The notes under the pieces: generated by a model
The model's input: only the letters and a program-made list of their open reading frames with translations
Told to the model about the DNA's origin: nothing
Database searches by the model: none
Program-made: the position numbers and the translations under genes
NCBI RefSeq assembly: GCF_014205165.1
Contig: NZ_JACHMZ010000001.1
Location: 5,438,501-5,502,500, forward strand
DNA length: 64,000 nt
Source of the DNA: Micromonospora carbonacea
Lineage (GTDB): Bacteria > Actinomycetota > Actinomycetes > Mycobacteriales > Micromonosporaceae
Direction: 5' to 3'
In this document: in pieces, positions 42,812-51,394 of the stretch
Layout of the letters: each line of letters begins with the position of its first letter
How positions within the stretch are numbered: the first letter of the stretch is position 1

Positions 42812-44109
42812 GTGGCCGACCCGGACCAGCGCCCGCGCGTGGTGATCGGGGTCGACATCGGCACCACCAGCACGAAGAGCGTCGCGTACGACACCGACGG
42901 TTGCGCCCCGCCCGGTCGGGGCTGGCGCTGCACCGGCGCACCGGCACCCCCGTGCACCCGATGGCGCCGCTGCCGAAGCTCGTCTGGTTCGCCGAGCAGG
43001 AGCCGAAGCTGTTCGGGCGGGTCGCGCACTGGGTCGGCATCAAGGACCACGTGCTGCTGCGGCTGTGCGGCGCGTTGGTCACCGACCACTCGGTCGCGTC
43101 CGCCAGCGGCCTGATGGACATCCAGACCCGCGCCTGGGACGCCGAGGCGCTGCGCATCGCGGGGATCACCGAGGAGCAGTTGCCGCAGCTCGTGGCGACC
43201 ACCACGGTCCTGCCGGGGCTCACCGCCGAGTACGCCGCCGCCACCGGCCTGCCGGCGGACACCCCGGTCGTGGTCGGCGCCGGGGACGGCCCGCTGGCCA
43301 ACCTGGGGCTCGGCGCGGTGCGGCCGGGCGTGGTGGCCTGCTCGATCGGCACCAGCGGGGCGATGCGGGTGATGGTCGAGCGCCCCGCCGTGGACCCGCT
43401 CGGCGGGGTGTTCTGCTATGCGCTGACCGAGGACCGCTGGGTCGTCGGTGGCGCGATCAACAACGGCGGGATCGTCCTCCAGTGGGCCGGTGACGCGCTC
43501 GCCCCCGAGTTGGGCGAGGACTCCGAGGAGGAGCTGCTCGCCCTGGCCGCCCGCGCCCCCGTCGGCTCCGGCGGGCTGGTCATGCTGCCGTACCTGCTCA
43601 GCGAGCGCGCGCCGCACTGGAGCGCGCTGCCCCGCGGCGCGTACGTCGGGCTGACCCACGGCCACCGCCGCGAGCACCTGGTCCGGGCGGCGCTGGAGGG
43701 GGTCTGCCAGCAGCTCGCCCTGGTGCTGGCGTCCGTGCGGTCCGCCGGCAACGAGGTGCGGGAGGTGCGGGCCAGCGGCGGGTTCGCCCGCAGCCCGCTG
43801 TGGCGGCAGATGCTCGCCGACGCCCTCGGCATGCCGGTGCGTTTCCCCGCCGGACACGAGGGGTCGAGCTTCGGCGCGGCGCTGCTGGGCATGCAGGCCC
43901 TCGGCCTGATCGCGTCGGTCGACGTCGCCGCCGACCTGGTCCGCATCGACGAGACGGTACGCCCCGACCCGGCCGCCGCCGCCACGTACGCCGCCCTGCT
44001 CCCCGTGCACGCGGAGCTCTACGAGGCGCTCGTCCCGACGTTCACGTCGCTGCGGCGGCTGGCCCCGAACCTCCCGCCGGAGCCGCCACCCACCGCCCCA
44101 CCCATGTGA
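42812..44109 (+). pseudogene. Gluconokinase (FGGY) with internal deletion
   Basis: GTG 42812, with a strong GAGGAGG Shine-Dalgarno, opens a normal FGGY kinase start (VVIGVDIGTTSTKSVAYDTDG, codons 10-30). The frame then changes near 42900-42915, and the protein resumes in another frame at SGLALHRRTGTPVHPMAPLP, continuing with the FGGY core (LLRLCGALVTDHSVAS, GAGDGPLANLGLG, GSGGLVMLPYLLSERAPHW, ASGGFARSPLW) to 44109. About 80-85 residues of the N-terminal domain are missing, including the substrate-binding region. This looks like a deletion of roughly 250 bp that also shifted the frame, so the gene is probably inactive. The intact GntP permease gene follows. Confidence 0.75.
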
Positions 44110-44149
44110 TCGCCCGTGCCGCCGTCGGCACGGACACCGTCCGAAGGTC

Positions 44150-45688
44150 GTGATACCCGTGGTCACACTCCTCGCCGCACCGGCGGAACCCCTCACCGAC
44201 GCCGGTGACGCCCAACTGATCGTCGCGGCCCTGCTGGGCATCGCCGCGGTGGTGGTCCTGATCGCCTGGGGCAAGGTGCATCCGTTCCTGGCGCTGATCC
44301 TCGGCGCGGGCGTGCTCGGCGTCGTCGCCGGGGTGGGGGCCGAGGCGATCGTCACCTCGTTCAGCGGCGGCGTCGGCTCCACCGTCGGCGGGGTGGGGCT
44401 GCTGATCGCCCTGGGGGCGATGATCGGCGGCCTGCTCGCCGAGTCCGGCGGGGCGGACGGCATCGTCACCCGCATCGTCGACCGGGTCTCCGGCCAGGCC
44501 CTGCCGTGGGCGATGGCCGGGGTGGCCGCCCTGATCGGCCTGCCGCTGTTCTTCGAGGTCGGCGTGGTGCTGCTGGTGCCGATCGTGCTGCTGGTCGCGA
44601 AGCGCACCGGCATGTCGCTGATGAAGGTCGGCATCCCGGCGCTGGCCGGGCTGTCGGTGCTGCACGGCCTGGTGCCGCCGCATCCCGGGCCGCTGGTGGC
44701 GATCTCGTCGCTCGACGCCGACCTGGGCCTCACGCTGGGGCTGGGCCTGCTGATCGCCGTCCCGACGGTGATCGTCGCCGGGCCGGTCTTCGGCAACATG
44801 ATCTCCCGGTACGTGCCGGCGACCATCCCCGAGGCGCTCCTGCCGACCCGCGCGCCGGCCGCCGTCGGCGGAGCGGAGCAGGGGGCGGCCGGGCCCGGGG
44901 CGGCCGGGCGGCGGCAGGCCGATGTGGACGGCGAGCTGCTCACCGAGGACGACCTGGTCAACCCGGGCACCGGCCGGCCCGGTGCGCCGGTGGACGACTC
45001 CGGCACCGAGACCGCCCGGCGGGCCCCGAAGTTCTGGCCGGCGGTGATCACGGTGCTGCTGCCGGTGGTGCTGATGCTGCTGCGCGCCATCGGCGAACTG
45101 GCCCTGGCCGAGGACACGCCGGGCCGCCGGGTCCTCGACATCGTCGGCACCCCGATGGTGGCGCTGCTGGCCGGGGTGATCGTGGCCATGTTCACCCTCG
45201 GCTTCCAGGCCGGATTCAGTCGTAAACAGGTCTCGTCGGTGCTCGGCGGATCGCTGCCGCCGATCGCGGGCATCCTGCTGATCGTCGCGGCCGGCGGCGG
45301 GTTCAAGCAGGTGCTGGTGGACGCCGGGGTGGGCAACCTGGTCGCCGACGCCGCGAAGGACGCCAGCCTGTCGCCGCTGCTGCTGGGCTGGCTGGTCGCC
45401 GTCGGCATCCGGGTCGCGACGGGCTCGGCGACGGTGGCCACGATCACCGCCGCGGGCATCGTCGCCCCGCTCGCCGCGACGATGGACCGGCCAGGGGTCG
45501 CCCTGCTGGCCCTGGCGATCGGCTGCGGGTCGCTGTTCTTCTCGCACGTGAACGACGCCGGCTTCTGGCTGGTGAAGGAGTACTTCGGGCTGACCGTCGG
45601 GCAGACCATCAAGAGCTGGTCGGTGCTGGAGACGATCATCTCGGTGGTCGGCTTCGCGGGCGTGCTGCTGCTCGACCTGCTGTTGTGA
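44150..45688 (+). CDS. gntP: Gluconate:H+ symporter (GntP family)
   Basis: A 512-aa permease with 12-14 membrane segments. GntP-family signatures include GLLIALGAMIGGLLAESGGAD, LPLFFEVGVVLLVPI, VLHGLVPPHPGPLVAI, RVATGSATVATITAAGIVAP and FFSHVNDAGFWLVKEYFGL. A hydrophilic loop of about 50 residues (about 235-290) is longer than in Escherichia coli GntP. It should import gluconate or a related sugar acid. GTG 44150 is used (GTG 44159 is possible). It lies 40 bp after the damaged kinase gene and probably forms an operon with it, leaving uptake without the adjacent kinase. Confidence 0.92.
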   Translation: MIPVVTLLAAPAEPLTDAGDAQLIVAALLGIAAVVVLIAWGKVHPFLALILGAGVLGVVAGVGAEAIVTSFSGGVGSTVGGVGLLIALGAMIGGLLAESGGADGIVTRIVDRVSGQALPWAMAGVAALIGLPLFFEVGVVLLVPIVLLVAKRTGMSLMKVGIPALAGLSVLHGLVPPHPGPLVAISSLDADLGLTLGLGLLIAVPTVIVAGPVFGNMISRYVPATIPEALLPTRAPAAVGGAEQGAAGPGAAGRRQADVDGELLTEDDLVNPGTGRPGAPVDDSGTETARRAPKFWPAVITVLLPVVLMLLRAIGELALAEDTPGRRVLDIVGTPMVALLAGVIVAMFTLGFQAGFSRKQVSSVLGGSLPPIAGILLIVAAGGGFKQVLVDAGVGNLVADAAKDASLSPLLLGWLVAVGIRVATGSATVATITAAGIVAPLAATMDRPGVALLALAIGCGSLFFSHVNDAGFWLVKEYFGLTVGQTIKSWSVLETIISVVGFAGVLLLDLLL

Positions 45689-45773
45689 CCTGCGGACGGC
45701 GGGCCTACGGACGGCGGGCCTGCCCGCCGGTGCCGGGCCGGGGGCGGGATGGTCGTCGCGCGCCCTAGGGAGC

Positions 45774-46030
45774 TGATGTCGTGGATGACTCAGAGCGGGG
45801 TACCCGGACGGATCGCCGGCCGGGAGCGCCTCGGGGCACCCCGGAAAGCGCCCGGAAGCGCCGGGGAGCGGACCCGGGAGCCGGGTACCGGGCGCTCGGA
45901 AGGGCCGAATGCCGGATGCCGGATGCCGGGTGCCGGGTAATCGGGAGCGCCGAGTCCCGCACGCTCGGGAGCGCCGGGTGCCGGGCTCGGGAGGCCGTTC
46001 GTCCATGCCGTGATGTCGTAGATGACTCAG
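45774..46030. repeat. Direct repeats of TGATGTCGTRGATGACTCAG
   Basis: Two 20-bp copies (45774-45793 and 46011-46030) differ at one base. They bracket about 220 bp of low-complexity sequence rich in CCGGATG/CCGGGTG units. The outer sides carry related CTAGGG sequence. No gene is supported between 45689 and 46287. This may be a dispersed repeat pair or the footprint of a small element. Confidence 0.6.
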
Positions 46031-46142
46031 CTCGCTAGGGGCCCGAAAGCACCATAGGGGACGGAGCCGGAGGGGGAGGAAGAAAAGAAGCGCGCGGGCC
46101 GAGGGAACGAGGCCGGGCCGCCATCGACCGGCCGCCGGCACG

Positions 46143-46206
46143 CGCCGGACGACGGCACACGCCGGACGACGGCACACGCCGGACGACGGCACACGCCGGA
46201 CGACGG
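46143..46206. repeat. 17-bp tandem repeat, four copies
   Basis: CGCCGGACGACGG recurs at 46143, 46160, 46177 and 46194 with a strict 17-bp period; the last copy is partial. Confidence 0.85.
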
Positions 46207-46235
46207 CCGAAGCGATCGCCGAGCGGATGCCAGAC

Positions 46236-46286
46236 GGGGTCAGGCCCGGGTCAGCTCGGGTCAGCTCGGGTCAGGCCCGGGTCAGG
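46236..46286. repeat. 10-bp GGGTCAG-type tandem repeat
   Basis: GGGTCAGGCC and GGGTCAGCTC units alternate about every 10 bp up to the 3' end of the GGDEF-EAL gene. A slippage-prone repeat. Confidence 0.7.
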
Positions 46287-46287
46287 C

Positions 46288-48576
46288 TCAGTTGCGGGCC
46301 GCCGGGGTGAGGGCGGCCCGCAGGCCGGCGAGGCCGGTGGGGCGGCCGTACCGCCAACCCTGGCCGTGCACGCAGCCGATCGCGGTGACCGCCTCGTGCT
46401 GCCGGTCGGTCTCCACCCCTTCGGCCACCACGGTCAGGTCGAACGCGTCGGCGAGCCGGGTCACCATCTCCACCGTGGCGTACGCGCGGGAGTCCTCGCC
46501 GAGCCGGGCCACGAACGACCGGTCGATCTTCAGCTCGGTGGCGGGGATGCGGTGCAGGTAGCTCAGCGACGAGTAGCCGGTGCCGAAGTCGTCGATGGCG
46601 ATGCGGATGCCCAGCTCGCGGAGCTGGCGCAGCCGGTCCAGCACCGCGTCGCTGCCCTCGATCAGGGCCGACTCGGTCAGCTCCAGGGTGAGCGCGCGGG
46701 GGGCGAGGCCGGCGCCGGCGGTGGCCGAGGTGACGGTGGCGATGAGGTCGGGCCGCCGCAGGTGCGCGGCGGCGATGTTGACCGCGACGGTGGCGTCCGG
46801 GTTGCGGTCCCGCCAGGTGGCGGCGGCCCGGCACGCCTCGTGGATCACCCAGCGGTCGATCGGCAGGATCAGCCCGGTCTCCTCGGCCAGCGGCAGGAAC
46901 CGGGCGGGGGTGAGCAGCCCCAGCCGGGGGTGCCGCCAGCGCACCAGCGCCTCCGCGCTGCGCACCTCGCCGGTGGCCAGGTCGACGATCGGCTGGTATT
47001 CCAGGTGCAGCTGTTCCTCGTCGACGGCGCGGCGCAGGTCGGCGATCAGCTCGGCGCGGCCCACCGCCGCCTCCCGCAGCGCGGCCGTGCACGTGCGGTA
47101 CGCGGACTTTCCGGCCGCCTTGGCCGCGTACATGGCGATGTCGGCGTCGCGGAGCAGGTCGGTGTGGGAGGCGTGCTGCGGGCCGTACTCGGCGATGCCG
47201 ATGCTGGCCGAGGGGTGCACGCCGGCCTCCTCCTCGCCGGGCGAGGGTTGCAGGGCGTCGAGCAGCCGTTCGGCCAGGTGCTCCGGGCGGACCTGCCGGT
47301 CGCCGTCGACGAGGACGGCGAACTCGTCGCCGCCGAGCCGGGCGACGGTGCCGTCGCCGGCCACGGCCGCCTTCATCCGGCCGGCGATGCTGGTCAGCAG
47401 GTCGTCGCCGGTGACGTGCCCGAACCGGTCGTTGACCTGCTTGAAGCCGTCGAGGTCGAGCAGCAGGACGGCGACCGGGGGCCCGTCGCGCAGCGCCCGG
47501 CGCAGCCGGCGGGTGAAGGTCAACCGGTTCGGCAGGCCGGTGAGCTGGTCGGTGTAGGCGAGCCGGCGCAGCCGGGCGACGAGCCGCAGGTTCTCGTTGG
47601 CGGCCAGCCCCTGCCGCAGCGCGAGCACCCCGAGCAGGGCCATCATGCCGACGAAGACCAGGTGCGGGGTCTGCCCGGTGGGCTGGCGGGCCAGCACCAC
47701 CGCCACGATCGCGCCACCCACCGGCAGGTACGGCAGGGCGACGCGCCACCACGGCGGCAGCGGCTGCTCGGCGGCCTCCTCGGAGGGGTCCCAGGCCGGC
47801 GGCGGCGGGTAGTGGGCGGCGACGCCGATCAGCAGGTAGCTCAGCGGCCAGCACACGTCGATCGGATGGCCGGGGGCGTAGCTGCCGTGGGCGAACAGGG
47901 AGACGTACGCGGCGTCGGCGAGCGCCCGGGTGCCCAGGCTCGCCCCGATCGCGGCGAGCGGCCGCCACATCGGGCGGGTCGTGCCGGCCACCGCGACGAG
48001 GACGGTGAGCTGCATCAGGTCGAGCATCGGATAGAGCAGCCCGAAGGTGCGCAGCGGGTCGGCCAGGTCGGCGTCGGCGACGTCCCGGAACACCACCACC
48101 CAGCCGATCGGGATGAGGGCGAGCCCGACGATCACGCCGTCGAGCACGGTGCGGGCCCGGCCGACGGCGTTGCGGGGCGCGGCGGCGCAGCAGAGCAGCG
48201 CGGCGGTGCCGGTGCCGATGCCGAGGGTGAACAGCACGCCGATGAGCATCGTGTGGGGCAGGGCGTCGTCGCCGAGCCGCTGCACCGTCCACACCGTGCG
48301 GCCGAGGGCGGCGAGGCCCATGGTGACCGCGAGCAGCAGCCAGAAGCGGCGCAGCGACGCCGGGTGCCGGCGGGCGGCCCGGACGCAGGCGTGCGCGGCC
48401 CAGCCCGCCACGGCGATCGCGGTGAGGTCGCTGGCCAGGGCCGCGCCGGGCAGGGCGGCGATCAGCCAGGTCAGCTCGACGAGCAGGATCGCCGCGGCCA
48501 CGGCGAGGCCGACCCGGCCGGGCCGAACCGCCCGGGCGGGAGCCGCGCAGGCGGGACGTGCGTCGTGGGGCAGCAC
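46288..48576 (-). CDS. Membrane GGDEF-EAL cyclic-di-GMP protein
   Basis: A 762-aa bifunctional-type signalling protein. About eight membrane segments form a sensor (residues about 20-320). A GGDEF domain has intact active-site GGDEF (415-419) after DLDGFKQVND, and an EAL domain has EALVRW (542-547), DDFGTGYSSLSYL and a KIDRSF/VAEGVET loop. It probably makes and/or degrades cyclic di-GMP at the membrane; which activity dominates cannot be read from sequence. GTG 48576 is chosen because the family membrane region begins shortly after; GAGAGAG lies about 11 nt upstream. Earlier in-frame GTG 48687 would add a low-complexity leader. Confidence 0.9.
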   Translation of the reverse strand: MLPHDARPACAAPARAVRPGRVGLAVAAAILLVELTWLIAALPGAALASDLTAIAVAGWAAHACVRAARRHPASLRRFWLLLAVTMGLAALGRTVWTVQRLGDDALPHTMLIGVLFTLGIGTGTAALLCCAAAPRNAVGRARTVLDGVIVGLALIPIGWVVVFRDVADADLADPLRTFGLLYPMLDLMQLTVLVAVAGTTRPMWRPLAAIGASLGTRALADAAYVSLFAHGSYAPGHPIDVCWPLSYLLIGVAAHYPPPPAWDPSEEAAEQPLPPWWRVALPYLPVGGAIVAVVLARQPTGQTPHLVFVGMMALLGVLALRQGLAANENLRLVARLRRLAYTDQLTGLPNRLTFTRRLRRALRDGPPVAVLLLDLDGFKQVNDRFGHVTGDDLLTSIAGRMKAAVAGDGTVARLGGDEFAVLVDGDRQVRPEHLAERLLDALQPSPGEEEAGVHPSASIGIAEYGPQHASHTDLLRDADIAMYAAKAAGKSAYRTCTAALREAAVGRAELIADLRRAVDEEQLHLEYQPIVDLATGEVRSAEALVRWRHPRLGLLTPARFLPLAEETGLILPIDRWVIHEACRAAATWRDRNPDATVAVNIAAAHLRRPDLIATVTSATAGAGLAPRALTLELTESALIEGSDAVLDRLRQLRELGIRIAIDDFGTGYSSLSYLHRIPATELKIDRSFVARLGEDSRAYATVEMVTRLADAFDLTVVAEGVETDRQHEAVTAIGCVHGQGWRYGRPTGLAGLRAALTPAARN

Positions 48577-48723
48577 AGTGTCGTCCGGCTCTCTCTCCTG
48601 CGCGCACCCTCGACGGCGAGGACCGGTGATTGACGGCGAACCACGAAAGCGTAGCCAGCCGCCGGGCGGGCCGCCAGGCCGGTGCACAGAGGACGGTGGC
48701 GTGCCCCGGATCGGAGCGACGGC

Positions 48724-50259
48724 TCAGGCCCACTCCTCCGCCGGGTCGCCGTCCGCCGGCCCGGCCAGCGGGCCGGGGGCGGGAGCGGAGACGACGGGGG
48801 CGGCCGGCGGGCCGCCGTGCGTCCACGGGGTCTCCTCCGGGGCGGGGAACGACCCCGCCGGCAGGAAGCCGTCCGACAGGGTGGTGAGGCAGAGCCGCTC
48901 CCCCACCTCCGGCACCGAGCCCGGCGGGGCGGTCAGCCCCCGGCCCATCCCGCCGGAGAGCTCCAGCACCACCTCGGTCTTGCCGTCGGCCGCCGGGGTC
49001 AGGAAGACCACCCGCGCCTTCTGTCCGGGCCGGGCCGGCGAGTGGAGCGTCGCGCCGACCGGCACCGCCACCGGCTCGGTGGTGACCACCTGGATGCGGG
49101 GGCGCAGCACCGGGCGCTTGCCGGTGTCGTCGACCCGCGCCGGGTCGGCGAGCGTCACGTCCCCGACGAACGCCTCCCCGGTGAGCCGGTGCTCGGCCAT
49201 CACCAGCGGGTCGTCGTAGGCGCGCTGCACCGCGTACGAGGCCGCGGCCCGCTCCAGCCGGTGCAGCCGCACGGCCGCCGCCACCGCACCGTCGCGGCGC
49301 GGCTGCGGCCCGCCGCCGGCGTCGACGTGCTCCGCGTGGCCGGTGAAGGCGTCCCGGTCGCCGGCCCAGCGCCCCGCCACCCGCGCCCCCGGCGGCAGGG
49401 CGGCGAGCAGCCCCAGGCCGCGCCACACCAGCTCCCAGGTGGGCGCGAGCTGGCCGCGCAACGCCAGCTCCAGCTCCGCGTACGCGGCCCGCCGCGCCGC
49501 CTCGTCGTCGGCCGCGTCGGCGTAGGCGGCGATGGCCGGGGCGAGCACCCGGTTGTCGAACTCCGGGTCGGTGGCCGGGCCGGCGGGCGGGCAGCGCGCC
49601 GGGTCCTCGGCGCGGGCCGCCGCCTGCGCGCCGGTGAGCCCCGGCGGCGGGTCGAGCCAGCCCAGCACCGCCGGCAGGTGCTGGTCCTCCACCGCGCTCT
49701 GCCCGGTGGCCCAGTGCAGGGTCAGCGCGTCGGTCAGCGCCAGCAGCGCCGACGAGCCGGGGTGCTCGGCGCGCTCGGCGAAGAACGTCAGCCAGCGCCC
49801 GAGCAGCGGCACGGCGGGGTGCACCGGATAGTCGCCGTCGGTGCGGCGGAACCGGGTGGAACGGCCGAACAGCCGCAGGAACGTCACCCCGGCCGGGTTC
49901 GGCACGACGAGCTGCGGCGCGTCGACGTACCGGTGCCGCACGTCCCGCCCCCGGTCGACCGCGACCGCCTCCGTGTCGCCCCGGAACGAGTCCAGGTAGG
50001 GCAGCACGATCCCGGCCAGCTCGGCGGCGAACGCGAACCGCTGGTCGCGGTTGCGCGGCTGCGGCACGATCAGCAGCCGCGCCGCGTCGGGGGCGTCGCC
50101 GACCAGCGCCGCGAGGGGGGCGTTCGCCTCGCCCGCCATCGTCAGCGGCACCAGCACCAGCGGCCGGTCCGACAGGTGCAGGTGCCGGACGGTGGCCACC
50201 GGCTGCGCCACCCCGGCCGCGAGCGCCTGGGCCTTCGCGAGCGCGCGCAGCGTACTCAT
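48724..50259 (-). CDS. Hypothetical 511-aa partner of Cas4/RecB-like nuclease
   Basis: Not recognised. A 511-aa cytosolic protein with an alpha/beta N-terminal half (PLVLVPLTMAGEANAPLAAL, ARLLIVPQPRNRDQRFAFAAEL) reminiscent of a nucleotide-binding fold but without a clear P-loop. A central helical region follows, then a beta-rich C-terminal half (VGDVTLADPARV, RIQVVTTEPVAVPVGATLHS, VVFLTPAADGKTEVVLELSG) and a Pro-rich tail. ATG 50259 overlaps the nuclease stop codon by 4 bp (ATGA), so the two are translationally coupled and probably act together. The pairing, not the sequence, is the best functional clue. Confidence 0.75.
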   Translation of the reverse strand: MSTLRALAKAQALAAGVAQPVATVRHLHLSDRPLVLVPLTMAGEANAPLAALVGDAPDAARLLIVPQPRNRDQRFAFAAELAGIVLPYLDSFRGDTEAVAVDRGRDVRHRYVDAPQLVVPNPAGVTFLRLFGRSTRFRRTDGDYPVHPAVPLLGRWLTFFAERAEHPGSSALLALTDALTLHWATGQSAVEDQHLPAVLGWLDPPPGLTGAQAAARAEDPARCPPAGPATDPEFDNRVLAPAIAAYADAADDEAARRAAYAELELALRGQLAPTWELVWRGLGLLAALPPGARVAGRWAGDRDAFTGHAEHVDAGGGPQPRRDGAVAAAVRLHRLERAAASYAVQRAYDDPLVMAEHRLTGEAFVGDVTLADPARVDDTGKRPVLRPRIQVVTTEPVAVPVGATLHSPARPGQKARVVFLTPAADGKTEVVLELSGGMGRGLTAPPGSVPEVGERLCLTTLSDGFLPAGSFPAPEETPWTHGGPPAAPVVSAPAPGPLAGPADGDPAEEWA

Positions 50260-51383
50260 GCGGGCTGACCGGCCAGGGCGTCGGCGCGCAGCCGGGCCGC
50301 GGCCCGCAGCAGCGCGGCGGCCTCCGCCTGCTCGGGCGCGCCGGGGTCGGAGCCGGCGGCCAGCGCGAGGACCTCGGCCACCGTCGCGACCCCGCCGAGC
50401 GCCTCGCGGACGGGCCGGCCCAGCGCGGCCGTCTCGGCGCGGGTCTCGGCGCGGCAGAAGTACGCCAGCTCGCAGGCCGCGAGGCAGTCGGGGGCGTAGC
50501 GGGCCGGCACCGACGCCAGCGACCGGCGCAGCCGCTCCGGGTCGGTCGACGGGTCGGCGGTGAAGTCGGCGGGCAGCCGGGCCAACAGGTCGTCGACGCG
50601 GGCCATCCGGTCGAGCTGGCGGCGCAGCACCAGCAGTTGCTTGCGCACGTCGACCAGGCTGGCGACGGGCCGGTTGGCGAAGTCGCGCGGGCAGACGAGC
50701 ACCACGTCGGAGGAGACCAGCCCCGCGTCGTGCCCCTCGGCGGCGAGCAGCTCGCGCAGCGCGAGCACGTAGACGGCGGACTGGATCGCGGCGGCGGCCA
50801 CCTTGCCCGGGTCGGCCTGCCCGTCGATCACCGGAAACGACTTGATCTCCACGACGTGGAACCGGCCGGCGAGACGGGCCGCCACCAGGTCCGGTTCCAG
50901 GTGCACCCGCTGGCCGGCGACGTCGAGGCCGAGCAGCGGGTGGTCGAACAGGGCCGCCGGGTCGTCGACGCCGGCCGGCGCGGCGGCGGCCAGCGCGGCG
51001 CGGGACCGCGCGGCCCGGCCGGGCTGGCCGGCGGCGTCGGGCCGCTCGCCGTGGTCCTCCGCGCCCAGGTCGGTCCAGGTGGCCGGGCCGGTCGGGTCCA
51101 CGCCGAGCCGCTCGGCGACCAGCCGCAGCAGCTCGGCCCCGCCGTCGGCCTTGACCTGCGCCTCGAACGCGTTGCCCCGGGTGATCGCGAAGCGGGACTG
51201 CCCGAACCGGGCCGGGAACCCGACCCGCTCCGCCAGCCCCGGCTTGTCGGCCCCCGCGCTGTCCAGCACGGCCCGGCGGTCACAGCCGGGGTTGCCGGTC
51301 AGCGCGGCGATCGTCCGGGCGTTGTGCCGGCGCGGCGGCCCGCCGCCCCGGATCTCGGCCAGTCGCCGCGCGGTGCTCGTCAC
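50256..51383 (-). CDS. Cas4/RecB-like PD-(D/E)XK nuclease with four cysteines
   Basis: A 375-aa stand-alone nuclease. RecB-family motifs appear in order: RGNAFEA (about 69-75), the acidic EPD (Glu163-Asp165), ExK in VVEIKSF (Glu179, Lys181), and the QxxxY motif in IQSAVY (Gln201, Tyr205). One cysteine near the start (Cys34) and three near the end (Cys300, Cys304, Cys310 in CLAACELAYFC) copy the arrangement that holds the 4Fe-4S cluster in Cas4 and AddB, here spaced C-x3-C-x5-C and not C-x2-C-x5-C. No cas genes or CRISPR array are nearby. GTG 51383 has AAGGTGG upstream. It is coupled to the 511-aa gene by a 4-bp overlap. Confidence 0.8.
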   Translation of the reverse strand: MTSTARRLAEIRGGGPPRRHNARTIAALTGNPGCDRRAVLDSAGADKPGLAERVGFPARFGQSRFAITRGNAFEAQVKADGGAELLRLVAERLGVDPTGPATWTDLGAEDHGERPDAAGQPGRAARSRAALAAAAPAGVDDPAALFDHPLLGLDVAGQRVHLEPDLVAARLAGRFHVVEIKSFPVIDGQADPGKVAAAAIQSAVYVLALRELLAAEGHDAGLVSSDVVLVCPRDFANRPVASLVDVRKQLLVLRRQLDRMARVDDLLARLPADFTADPSTDPERLRRSLASVPARYAPDCLAACELAYFCRAETRAETAALGRPVREALGGVATVAEVLALAAGSDPGAPEQAEAAALLRAAARLRADALAGQPA

Positions 51384-51394
51384 GACACGCCACC

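Noticed and set aside
45749..45940. Small plus-strand frame between gntP and the GGDEF-EAL gene
   Set aside because: Translates the local CCGGATG/CCGGGTG microrepeats; no ribosome site and no recognisable family.
44042..46192. 716-codon minus-strand frame opposite gntP
   Set aside because: Antisense to a recognised permease and reaching into repeat-rich sequence; no signature.
46271..49426. 1051-codon minus-strand frame across the GGDEF-EAL gene
   Set aside because: Alternative frame of a high-GC gene; Arg/Ala/Pro-rich and without any motif.
50256..51383. Annotation as a true Cas4
   Set aside because: No CRISPR array, cas1 or cas2 in the window and altered cysteine spacing; called only Cas4/RecB-like.
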